64,000 nucleotides of DNA, from assembly GCA_035502185.1 (NCBI GenBank), contig DATJUT010000103.1, positions 1-64,000 of the forward strand. The letters run 5' to 3'. Below the pieces are notes generated by a model. It made no database searches. It was not told the origin of the DNA and worked only from the letters and a program-made list of their open reading frames with translations. Within the stretch, counting starts at the first letter, position 1; the number at the start of each line of letters is the position of its first letter. Positions 42,153 through 50,399 of the stretch are shown here, in pieces. The stretch is from Gemmatimonadales bacterium. GTDB taxonomy: Bacteria > Gemmatimonadota > Gemmatimonadetes > Gemmatimonadales > JACORV01. The translations under genes were made by a program, and so were the position numbers.

Positions 42153-43208
42153 CTACGGCTCGCGCATCGCGTTGACCATGGTGATGAACGGCTCGACCAG
42201 CGCGGGGTCGAACTTGGTGCCCGCGCCGCGGCGCAGCTCCGCGACGGCCTGCTCGGCGGAGAAGCGGGGCCGGTAGGGGCGGGAGGCGCGCATCGCCTCG
42301 AACGTGTTGCAGATGGCGAAGATCCGCGCGCCCAGCGGGATCGCCTCGCCCGCGAGCCGGTCCGGGTGTCCGGAGCCGTCCCAGTGCTCGGTGTGGTGCC
42401 GCACGATCTCGAGCGCCCGGCCGAGCCCGGGGACGTTGCGCAGGATGTCCGCCGCGATCGCCGGCTGCCGCAGGAACTGCGCGCGGTCCTCGGCGCTGAG
42501 CGGGACGGTCTTCTTCAGCAGGCCCTCCGGCAGCATCAGCTTCCCGACGTCGTGCAGCAGGAAGCCGCGGAACACGTTGGGATCGGCGGCGAGCTGGGGG
42601 GCCACGCGCTCGCAGAACAGCAGCGCGAGCCGGGCCGGGCGCTCGGCCTCGATGGGGTTCGTGCCCTCCCGCTCGGCCAGCGCCAGGGTCAGCGCGGCCA
42701 CCGTCCCCGTGTAGGTCTCCTCGAGCCGCACCAGGCTGCGGTTCAGCTCGCTGACCTTCTCCTGCAGCTTGGCGGCGAGCCGGTCCGCGTACGCGGCCGC
42801 GAAGGTCTCGCGCACGTAGGAGCGCGGCTTGAGGGCCGGCACCGGCTGGCCCAGCGCCTTCGCGACGGCCGTGAGCAGCTCCTTGGGCTCCAGCGGCTTG
42901 AGCAGGTAGGCCGCCGCGCCGAGCCCCGTGCCGAACTCGCGGTCGGCCGATTCGGTGTAGGAGCCGGTGTAGAAGATGACGGGGATGCTGGCGAGCGCGG
43001 GGTCGCTCTTGATCGCGCGGCACAGCTGGAAGCCGTCGAGCCGCGGCATCAGGATGTCGGTCACGACGAAGTCCGGCCGCCGGGCGCGCACCGAATCCAG
43101 CGCCGCCTGCCCGTCGGCGGCGGTCTCCACGTCGTACCCGGCGCTGTGGAAGATCGCGCGCAGCGTCCGGACGCTGTACTCGAGATCGTCGACCACCAGT
43201 GCCTTCAC
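42153..43208 (-). CDS. response regulator with degenerate HD-GYP-like output domain
   Basis: This is a 351-residue protein. The receiver domain (1-120) has the phospho-Asp in VVTDILMPRLDG and the Lys in AAYLLKPLEP. A coiled linker (about 140-170) leads to an HD-GYP-type domain with LLHDVGKLMLPEGLL and IVRHHTEHWDGSGHPD. Several metal ligands of active cyclic-di-GMP phosphodiesterases are altered: the first GHxxR His is absent, HHE is HHT, GYP is GHP, and the late Asp is missing in AICNTFEAM. It may bind rather than cleave c-di-GMP. The GTG start is preceded by GGAAGGAG. It precedes its kinase in the operon. Confidence 0.9.
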   Translation of the reverse strand: MKALVVDDLEYSVRTLRAIFHSAGYDVETAADGQAALDSVRARRPDFVVTDILMPRLDGFQLCRAIKSDPALASIPVIFYTGSYTESADREFGTGLGAAAYLLKPLEPKELLTAVAKALGQPVPALKPRSYVRETFAAAYADRLAAKLQEKVSELNRSLVRLEETYTGTVAALTLALAEREGTNPIEAERPARLALLFCERVAPQLAADPNVFRGFLLHDVGKLMLPEGLLKKTVPLSAEDRAQFLRQPAIAADILRNVPGLGRALEIVRHHTEHWDGSGHPDRLAGEAIPLGARIFAICNTFEAMRASRPYRPRFSAEQAVAELRRGAGTKFDPALVEPFITMVNAMREP

Positions 43209-43285
43209 CGCGTGCGCTCCTTCCGCGTCAGGCTTGAATATGGGTGCCCTGTCCCGCGCGGCAAGCGCGCCGTAGCTTGCCTCGC

Positions 43286-45952
43286 GTGTCCGTCACCGTC
43301 CACGTCGTGCCGCACACGCACTGGGACCGCGAGTGGTATCACCCCGCCGCGGTGTTCGGCCTGCGGCTCGTGCGCCTGGTGGACGACCTGATCGAGCTGC
43401 TCACCCGCCGCCCCGACTTCCGCACCTTCCTGCTCGACGGCCAGGCCGTCGTGCTCGACGACTACCTCGCCGCCCGGCCCGAGCAGGAGAGCCGCATCCG
43501 CCGGCTGTTTGCCGAGGGCCGGCTGGAGGCGGGGCCCTGGTACGTGCTCGCCGACGAGTTCCTGGTGTCGGCCGAGGCGCTGGTGCGGAACCTGTTGGAG
43601 GGCGGCCGGACGGTCCGACGCTGCGGCGGGCGCCCGATGCCCGTCGGCTATTCGCCCGACGCGTTCGGGCATCCCGCCGGCCTGCCGACGCTGCTGCGCG
43701 GGTTCGGCATCGAGGTCGCGGTGCTGTGGCGCGGCTTCGGCGGCGAGCCGGGCCAGGAGGGCGACCTGTACCGGTGGCGCGCCCCCGACGCGTCCGAAGT
43801 GCTGATGGTCCACCTCCCGGCGCCCGGGTACGAGAACGGTCAGAGCCTGCCGGGCGAGCGCGCGGCGCTCGCGGAGCGCTGGGAGCGGCTGCGGGCCCAG
43901 CTGGCGCCCCGCGCGCGCTCCCCGTTCTGGCTGGTGCTGGCGGGAGCCGACCATCACGCCGCGCAGCACGACCTGCCGGACGTGCTCGCGCTGCTGACCG
44001 CGATGGTGCCGCAGGTGAGCTTCGCCATCTCCCCGCTCGAGGACTACGCCGCCGCCGTCCTGGCCTGGGCGCGGGCGCACGCGCTCCCCGGCGTCGCCGG
44101 CGAGCTGCGCGCCGGCCATCGCCACGCGTGGGCGCTGCAGGGCACCCACGGCTCGCGGCTGTACCTCAAGCAGGCGAACGCCGCGTGCCAGCGGCTGCTC
44201 GAGCGCTACGCCGAGCCGCTGGCCGCGCTGGAGGAGGTGGGCGGAGGAGCGGGAGGGGGCCGGCGCGCCGAGCTGCGCGTCACGTGGCGCACGCTGCTCG
44301 AGAACCACCCGCACGACAGCATCTGCGGCACCAGTGCGGATCCGGTGCACCGGGAGATGACGGTGCGCTTCGAGCGGTGCCGGCAGCAGGCGCTGGAGAT
44401 CGTGGCGCGCGCGCTCGACGGCACGATCGGACACGACGCGGCGGCCGCGCGCCTGGCCGGCCGGCCGGCCTGGACGCCCGCGCTGCTGGTCTTCAACCCG
44501 TCGCCCGCGCCGCGCGACGCCGTGGTCGATGCCGAGGTGGCGCTGTTCGAGGCCGACGTGTCGGTGGGCCAGCAGCGGGTGCCTCCGGCCCCTGCCGTGC
44601 GGGCCGGCGCGTTCCGGCTGGTCGGGCCCGATGGCCGGACGGTGCCTTTCCAGGAGCTGGCGACCCGCGAGGGGCACGACCTGGTCGAGAGCCCGACGCG
44701 CTACCCGCTCTCCGCCGCCGTCGAGTGGCGGCGCGTGGCCGTGCGCGTCCGCGACCTGCCGCCCCTGGGCGTGGTCGCCCTGCGCGTCGAGCCGGAGGCG
44801 GACCGGCCGCCGGCGGCCGGCGCGATCGAAGCGGCCGACGCATCGCGGGTCGAGGTCGAGGGAAACGCGATGTGGAACGAGCACCTGGCCGTGCTCGTCG
44901 AGCCGGACGGGAACCTGCAGCTGGTGCACCGGGCGAGCGGCGAACACTACGGAGGGCTCGCGGCGCTCGAGGACAACGGGGACGCGGGTGACAGCTACAC
45001 GTACTCGGCGCCGCGGCCCGACCGCCTGGTGCGCGTGCCGGACGAGGTGGCGGTCCGGGTGCTGCATGCGGGACCACTGCGGGGCACGCTCGAGATCGCG
45101 CGCCGCCACGACCGCGCGGCACTCGAGACGGTGACGCGCGTGACGCTGGACGCCGGAAGCGACCTGGTCGAGGTCGAGATCGAGGGCGAGAACCGGCGTA
45201 CCGACCACCGGCTCCGCGCCGCGTTCCCGCTCGGGCGCGCCGCGGAGCGCGAGGTCGCGGACGGCCTGTTCGGTCCCGTGGAGCGGGCGGGGAGACCGGC
45301 GCCGCCGATGCCGAGCGGCGTCGAGCAGCCGGCGCCGACGGCGCCGATGCAGCGCTGGGTCGCCGTGGCATCGGGCGGCCGGGGAATCACGGTGCTGGCG
45401 GACGGACTGCCCGAATACGAGCTGAGGCCCGACGGCACGGTGCTGGTCACGCTGCTCCGGGCCTTCGGCCAGATGTCGCGGGAGGACATGCCGGAGCGGC
45501 CCGGGCATGCCGGCTGGCCCACGCCCACCCCGGAGGCCCAGTGCCTCGGGCCGTTCCGCGCCCGGCTCGGCCTGTGCCCGCTCGGGGGCCGCGCGCTGGA
45601 GGATCTCACCGAGGTCGAGCGGGCGGCCGAGCGGTTCCACGCGCCCGTGCTCGGGGCGATGCGCCGCGCCCTGCTCGCCGCGCCGGATCCCGTGCGGGGG
45701 CCGGCGCTGGCCGGCCGGGGCCTGGTGTTCTCCGCGCTGAAGCCCGCCGACGCCGGCCGCGGCCTCGTGCTGCGCTGCTACAACGCGCTGCCGCGGGCGA
45801 CGGCCGGCGAGTGGCGACTCCCGTGGCGGATCGCCACTGCGCATCTCGCCCGCCTGGACGAGACGCCGCAGGCGCCGGCGGAAATCGGGGCGGAGGGGGT
45901 GGTGCGGTTCCTGGCGGCGCCGCGCGCCGTCGTGACCATCCTGGTGCGCTAG
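43286..45952 (+). CDS. glycoside hydrolase family 38 alpha-mannosidase-like enzyme
   Basis: This 888-residue zinc glycosidase has Zn ligands in VVPHTHWDREWYHP, the nucleophile Asp in VGYSPDAFGHPAGLPTLL, and the later Zn His in ENHPHDSICGTSADPVHREM. Middle and C-terminal beta domains start near residue 390. Bacterial relatives cleave alpha-mannosides or mannosylglycerate. No signal peptide is seen, so it is cytosolic and needs imported oligosaccharides. The GTG start lies 7 bases after a TAGCTT box. It is convergent with the DppC gene and shares the palindromic stop CTAG with it at 45949-45952. Confidence 0.92.
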   Translation: MSVTVHVVPHTHWDREWYHPAAVFGLRLVRLVDDLIELLTRRPDFRTFLLDGQAVVLDDYLAARPEQESRIRRLFAEGRLEAGPWYVLADEFLVSAEALVRNLLEGGRTVRRCGGRPMPVGYSPDAFGHPAGLPTLLRGFGIEVAVLWRGFGGEPGQEGDLYRWRAPDASEVLMVHLPAPGYENGQSLPGERAALAERWERLRAQLAPRARSPFWLVLAGADHHAAQHDLPDVLALLTAMVPQVSFAISPLEDYAAAVLAWARAHALPGVAGELRAGHRHAWALQGTHGSRLYLKQANAACQRLLERYAEPLAALEEVGGGAGGGRRAELRVTWRTLLENHPHDSICGTSADPVHREMTVRFERCRQQALEIVARALDGTIGHDAAAARLAGRPAWTPALLVFNPSPAPRDAVVDAEVALFEADVSVGQQRVPPAPAVRAGAFRLVGPDGRTVPFQELATREGHDLVESPTRYPLSAAVEWRRVAVRVRDLPPLGVVALRVEPEADRPPAAGAIEAADASRVEVEGNAMWNEHLAVLVEPDGNLQLVHRASGEHYGGLAALEDNGDAGDSYTYSAPRPDRLVRVPDEVAVRVLHAGPLRGTLEIARRHDRAALETVTRVTLDAGSDLVEVEIEGENRRTDHRLRAAFPLGRAAEREVADGLFGPVERAGRPAPPMPSGVEQPAPTAPMQRWVAVASGGRGITVLADGLPEYELRPDGTVLVTLLRAFGQMSREDMPERPGHAGWPTPTPEAQCLGPFRARLGLCPLGGRALEDLTEVERAAERFHAPVLGAMRRALLAAPDPVRGPALAGRGLVFSALKPADAGRGLVLRCYNALPRATAGEWRLPWRIATAHLARLDETPQAPAEIGAEGVVRFLAAPRAVVTILVR

Positions 45953-46812
45953 GGGACGCGCTCGCCGGCGAGCACGCTCTCCATCGCGTCGGCGATCCAG
46001 CTGAAGGCCAGCACGACCAGGGCCACCGCGACTGCCGGTGCCAGGCTCACCCACGGCGCGATCATCAGCGCGTCGCGCCCCGACGCGATCATGTTGCCCC
46101 ACGACGGCATCGGGGGTTGCACCCCGAGGCCGAGGAACGACAGGCCGGCCTCGAGCATGATCGCGCTGCCCACGCCGAGCGCGGCCGCCACCAGCGCCGG
46201 GGTGAGGGCGTTCGGGAGCACGTGCGCCAGGAGCACGCGGAGCGGCGGGGCCCCGAGCGCGCGCGCGGCCTGCACGAATTCCCGCACGTCGAGGGAGCGG
46301 ACTTCGCTCCGCACCAGCCTGGCCACCGTCATCCACCCGGTGACGCCAAGCGCGAGCACCGTGACCACGGCGCCCGGCTCCACCAGCGCGACGAGCAGGA
46401 GCAGGAACGGCACCCGCGGGATGGCGAGCGCGGCGTCGGTGACCGCCACGATGGCCCGGTCCACGGCCCCGCCCGCATAGCCCGCGACCGCACCCGCGCC
46501 GACGCCGACGGCGGTGGACACCAGCGCGGCCAGCACGCCGACGGCCAGCGAGATCCGCGCGCCAGCCAGGAGTCGGCCGAGCACGTCGCGTCCGAACCGG
46601 TCCGTCCCCAGCGCGTGCCACGCCCCGTCGGGGGTCCGCGACAGCGGGCCGGCGAACCGCCGCGCGACGATGTCGGCGAATCCGCCGGCGGGATGGTCCA
46701 GGAGCAGCGGGCCCGCGATCGCTCCCACGACGAACACGGCGATGAGCGCCGCACCCGCCCGCGCGCGCGGGTCGGCCCACGCGCCGGCCAGGAGCCCGGT
46801 CCGCGCGCTCAC
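45949..46812 (-). CDS. ABC transporter permease, DppC/OppC type
   Basis: This 287-residue inner-membrane permease has an N-terminal helix (ALIAVFVVGAIAGPLLL), a periplasmic loop with the family signature HALGTDRFGRDVLGRLLAGARISLAVG, and five further helices. The EAA loop is RALGAPPLRVLLAHVLPNALTP. The C-terminal LSFLGLGVQPPMPSWGNMI is typical. The GTG start overlaps the stop of the DppB-type gene. Dpp/Opp relatives carry peptides but also oligosaccharides. The neighbouring glycosidase and heparinase point to a glycan here. Confidence 0.93.
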   Translation of the reverse strand: MSARTGLLAGAWADPRARAGAALIAVFVVGAIAGPLLLDHPAGGFADIVARRFAGPLSRTPDGAWHALGTDRFGRDVLGRLLAGARISLAVGVLAALVSTAVGVGAGAVAGYAGGAVDRAIVAVTDAALAIPRVPFLLLLVALVEPGAVVTVLALGVTGWMTVARLVRSEVRSLDVREFVQAARALGAPPLRVLLAHVLPNALTPALVAAALGVGSAIMLEAGLSFLGLGVQPPMPSWGNMIASGRDALMIAPWVSLAPAVAVALVVLAFSWIADAMESVLAGERVP

Positions 46813-47801
46813 GCGGCCGTCCTGCGGCGCGGATCGGTGAGCGCCGCCAGCGCGTCGGCCAGCAGGTTGCCGGCCACGACCAGCACCGCGAACACCGCGG
46901 TGGACGCCATCACCACCGGGTAGTCGCGCGCCAGCACGGCCTGCACGGTGACCCGGCCCATCCCCGGCCAGGCGAAGATGGACTCCACGAACACCACGCC
47001 GGAGAACAACGCGGGGAGCTGGAGGCCGAACAGCGTGACGACCGGTCCCAGGGCGTTGCGGAGGGCGTGCCGCAGCAGCACCCGGGACTCGCGCAGACCC
47101 TTGGCGCGCGCGGCCCGCACGAACGGCTGGCGCAGCGCGTCGATCACCGCGCCGCGCACGAAGCGCGCGGTGCCGGCCACCCCGACGATCGCGAGCGTCG
47201 CGACCGGCAGCGCCAGGTGTCGCAGCCGGTCGGTGAACCGCGCGGCGGGTCCGAGCAGGTCCGCCCCCAGGCCGGCGGCGCCGAAGGCGGGAAACCGCAG
47301 GACGGCCGGCCAGCGCCACAGGGCCGTACCGTAGGCGAAGGTGGCCACCAGGCCGAGGGCGACGACGTACGAGGGCAGGGCGTAGAGCAGCGTCGTCGCC
47401 GCCGTCACGGCCGCGTCCGTGCGGGAGGCCCGCCGCGCGGCCTGCCAGGCGCCGAGCAGGAGGCCGCCCACGTAGGTCAGCAGCAGCGACGCGCCCACGA
47501 GGAGCAGGGTGGGGCCGACCGCGTCCCCGATCACCGCGGACACCGGGCGCTGCTGCGCGATGCTGGTCCCCCACCGGCCGCCCGCGAAGCGGGTGAGCCA
47601 CTCCAGGTACTGGACGGGCAGCGGGCGATCGAGGCCGAGCGCGTGGCGGGTGGCGTCCACGGTGGCGGGGTCGGCCCCCGGGCCGAGGAACAGGCGCACC
47701 GGGTCGCCGGGCACCAGGTGCAGCGCGACGAACGTCGCCGTCACCACCAGCAGGACGGTGAGCGCGGCGACCAGCAGCCGGCGCGGCAGCGCGGTGCGCA
47801 T
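46809..47801 (-). CDS. ABC transporter permease, DppB/OppB type
   Basis: This is a 330-residue inner-membrane permease. VVTATFVALHLVPGDPVRLFLGPGADPATVDATRHALGLDRPL is the characteristic N-terminal segment of the family. The EAA loop is RAARAKGLRESRVLLRHALRN, and VVFVESIFAWPGMGRVTVQAV is conserved near the C-terminus. It is coupled to the DppC gene by a 4-base overlap. It is divergent from the solute-binding lipoprotein, with 45 bases between the starts. No ATP-binding subunits of this transporter lie in the window. Confidence 0.94.
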   Translation of the reverse strand: MRTALPRRLLVAALTVLLVVTATFVALHLVPGDPVRLFLGPGADPATVDATRHALGLDRPLPVQYLEWLTRFAGGRWGTSIAQQRPVSAVIGDAVGPTLLLVGASLLLTYVGGLLLGAWQAARRASRTDAAVTAATTLLYALPSYVVALGLVATFAYGTALWRWPAVLRFPAFGAAGLGADLLGPAARFTDRLRHLALPVATLAIVGVAGTARFVRGAVIDALRQPFVRAARAKGLRESRVLLRHALRNALGPVVTLFGLQLPALFSGVVFVESIFAWPGMGRVTVQAVLARDYPVVMASTAVFAVLVVAGNLLADALAALTDPRRRTAA

Positions 47802-47846
47802 GTCGCCAATCTCGCGGCAGGTGTCCGTTTTCTCTAGCTTCCGGGC

Positions 47847-49382
47847 GTGCGGTGGTGGGGGATGGCCTGCGTGCTGGCCGCGGCGGGGTGCCGCAACGTC
47901 GCCCCGCCGGCGACGGTGTTTTACGCGTCGGGCGCCGAGCTGCAGTCGATCAACCCCCTGCTCACCGTCCACCCGCTCGCCCGGCAGGTCCAGCGCTACG
48001 CCTTGTTCCTGACGCTCGCGCGCTACGACACGGCGATGGTGGCGCAGCCGTATCTGGCCGAGCGCTGGCGGTGGAGCGCCGACCGGCGCACGCTGGAGCT
48101 GACCGTGCGGGGCGACGTGCACTGGCACGACGGCGCCCCGGCCGGCGCGGCCGACGTCGTGTACACGCTGGACGCGGCGCGCGACAGCGCCACGGGCTAC
48201 CCGCGCCGCGCGGACCTCGCGTGCCTCGCTGGCGTGCGGGCGGTGGACGCCCGGGCCGTGCGCCTGGAGTTCTGCCGGCCCCAGCGCGGCATTCCGGACG
48301 TTCTCACCGACCTCGCGATCCTGCCGGCGCACCTGCTGGCGGGGGTGCCGCACGCCGAGCTGCGGCACGCCGCGTTCAATGCGCGCCCGGTGGGCGACGG
48401 CCCGTTCCGGTTCGTGTCGCACACGCCCGACCAGCGCTGGGTGTTCGAGGCGAATCCGGACTTCCCGGCCGCGCTCGGCGGGCCGCCGGGGCTGGGGCGT
48501 TTGGTGATCGTGATCGTGGACGAGCCTGCCACCAAGCTCGCGGGCCTGGTGACGGGCGAGCTGGACGTCGCCGGCATCCTGCCGATGCACGCCGCCCTGG
48601 TGCGCCGGGATCCGGCGCTGGCCGTGGTGAGCTACCCGCTCCTGCTGACCTACGGCCTGGTGTGGAATACCCGGCGCGCGCCGCTGGACGACCCGCGCCT
48701 GCGACGCGCGCTGACGCTCGCGCTCGATCGCCGCGCGATGGTCGACGCCTACCTCTATGGCTTCGGCGTCGTGGCCGACGGACCGGTGCCGCCCTGGCAC
48801 CCCCTGGCGGTGCCGGTCGCGCGCGTGCCCTTCGACCGCGCGGCGGCGGGCGCGCTGCTGGACTCGCTCGGCTGGCGCGCCGGCGCAGACGGCCGGCGCC
48901 GGCGCGGCGGACGGCCGCTGGCGTTCACGGTCCTGACGGTGGGCACCGCGGACAACGCGCTCGAGCAGATGATCCAGGCCGACCTGGGGGCGGTGGGCGT
49001 GGGCGTGCGCATCCGGCAGCTGGAGCTGGGCGCGTTCCTGGCGCGGGCGGGCGGAGCCGCCCGCGATTATGATGCTCTCGTGACCGGCGTGCTCGGCGAC
49101 CTGTCCCTGGGCTACCTGCGCGGCCTGTTCGATTCGCGGCTTCGCGACGAGCCGCTGCAATACGCGCAGTACGCCGATGCGGCCGTCGACCGCGCGCTGG
49201 ACGCCGGCGATTTCGCGGCGGTGCAGCGCATCGTGGCGCGGGACCTTCCGATCACGTTCCTCTATCACGCCATCGGCCTGCAGGGCATCAACCGCCGCGT
49301 GCACGGCGTGCGGATGGACCTGCGGGGCGAGCTGGCCACGCTGCAGCGCTGGCACCTCGATCCCGCCGCGCGGCGTCCGTGA
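47847..49382 (+). CDS. extracellular solute-binding lipoprotein, family 5
   Basis: This 511-residue substrate-binding protein serves a Dpp/Opp-type ABC transporter. The signal peptide with lipobox LAAAGC predicts Cys15 as the lipid anchor. Family 5 features are PYLAERWRWSADRRTLELTVRGDVHWHDGAPAGAADVVYTL and LRRALTLALDRRAMVDAYLYGFGVVADGPVPPWHP. It is divergent from dppB, and its stop overlaps the start of the sugar-kinase gene, so it leads the catabolic operon. A TAGCTT box lies 6 bases before the GTG start. Confidence 0.93.
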   Translation: MRWWGMACVLAAAGCRNVAPPATVFYASGAELQSINPLLTVHPLARQVQRYALFLTLARYDTAMVAQPYLAERWRWSADRRTLELTVRGDVHWHDGAPAGAADVVYTLDAARDSATGYPRRADLACLAGVRAVDARAVRLEFCRPQRGIPDVLTDLAILPAHLLAGVPHAELRHAAFNARPVGDGPFRFVSHTPDQRWVFEANPDFPAALGGPPGLGRLVIVIVDEPATKLAGLVTGELDVAGILPMHAALVRRDPALAVVSYPLLLTYGLVWNTRRAPLDDPRLRRALTLALDRRAMVDAYLYGFGVVADGPVPPWHPLAVPVARVPFDRAAAGALLDSLGWRAGADGRRRRGGRPLAFTVLTVGTADNALEQMIQADLGAVGVGVRIRQLELGAFLARAGGAARDYDALVTGVLGDLSLGYLRGLFDSRLRDEPLQYAQYADAAVDRALDAGDFAAVQRIVARDLPITFLYHAIGLQGINRRVHGVRMDLRGELATLQRWHLDPAARRP

Positions 49383-50398
49383 CGATGCGGATCGCCCACG
49401 CCCGCGCGCCGCTCCGGATCGACCTGGCGGGAGGCTGGACCGACGTCGCCCCCTACGCCGCGCGATCCGGGGGCGCCGTGGTGAACCTGGCGATCACGCT
49501 CCGCGCTCACGTTCAGGTGCGTCGGCAGAAGGGCGGGGTCAGCCTGCACGCCCTCGACCTGGGGGCCGCCGTCTCGGCCCGCCGCGCCGCGGAGCTGCGG
49601 CCGGACGGCGAGCTGGGCCTGCTCAAGGCGGCGGCGCGGCGCCTGGGCCCGCCGGGGGGCTTCGAGGTCCTCACCAGCAGCGACGCGCCGCCGGGCTCCG
49701 GCCTCGGCGGCTCGGCGGCGATGGGCGTCGCCCTGGTGGCGGCGTTCGCGGCGCTGCGCGAGGAGCGGCCGCTGGCGGCGGAGATCGCGCAGCGCGCCTT
49801 CGAGCTGGAGGCGGGCGACGCCGGGATCGTGGGCGGGCGTCAGGATCAGTACGCGGCCTCGCTGGGCGGCCTCCAGTTCCTGGAGTTCGACGCGCGGCGC
49901 GTCAGCGCCACCCGGCTGGATCCGGGCGAGGACGGCCTGCGCGAGCTGGAGCGCCACCTGGTGCTGTGCTACAGCGGCGCCTCCCGGCTGTCGGCCGAGA
50001 TGCACGCGCAGGTGTGGCGGCGGTACGCGGACGGCGACCACGCCGTGGCGCTCGCGCTGGACGGCCTGCGCGAGTGCGCGCTGGAGATGCGCGACGTCCT
50101 GGCGCGGGGCGACGTGGCCGCGGTGGGCGGCCTCCTCCTGCGCAACTGGGCGCACCAGTGCGCGCTCGGCGAGGGGATGGAGACGCCCGCGATGAGCGCG
50201 CTCGCGCGGGCGGCGGCGGCCTCGGGCGCCGCGGGGTGGAAGGCGTGCGGCGCAGGGGCGGGCGGATGCATGGTGTTTCTCGCGAAGGCGGGGCGGGCGT
50301 TCGCGGTCGCCGAGGCGCTGCGGGGTGCGGGCGCCACGGTGCTCCGGTACGCGGTCGACGGAACCGGCGTCGTGACCTGGCTGGGAGGGGAGCGCTGA
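49379..50398 (+). CDS. GHMP-family sugar kinase (heptose/fucose/uronate kinase-like)
   Basis: This 339-residue kinase would phosphorylate the anomeric or another hydroxyl of a sugar. The N-terminal RAPLRIDLAGGWTDVAPYA is typical of HddA/fucokinase-type GHMP kinases. The ATP loop is SSDAPPGSGLGGSAAMGVAL, and ACGAGAGGCMVFL is motif 3. QDQYAASLGG is shared with heptose-7-phosphate and fucose kinases. The GTG start at 49379 overlaps the lipoprotein stop; ATG 49385 is an alternative. The position between a binding protein and a heparinase suggests it acts on the sugar released by that pathway. The exact sugar is unknown. Confidence 0.9.
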   Translation: MTMRIAHARAPLRIDLAGGWTDVAPYAARSGGAVVNLAITLRAHVQVRRQKGGVSLHALDLGAAVSARRAAELRPDGELGLLKAAARRLGPPGGFEVLTSSDAPPGSGLGGSAAMGVALVAAFAALREERPLAAEIAQRAFELEAGDAGIVGGRQDQYAASLGGLQFLEFDARRVSATRLDPGEDGLRELERHLVLCYSGASRLSAEMHAQVWRRYADGDHAVALALDGLRECALEMRDVLARGDVAAVGGLLLRNWAHQCALGEGMETPAMSALARAAAASGAAGWKACGAGAGGCMVFLAKAGRAFAVAEALRGAGATVLRYAVDGTGVVTWLGGER

Positions 50399-50399
50399 G

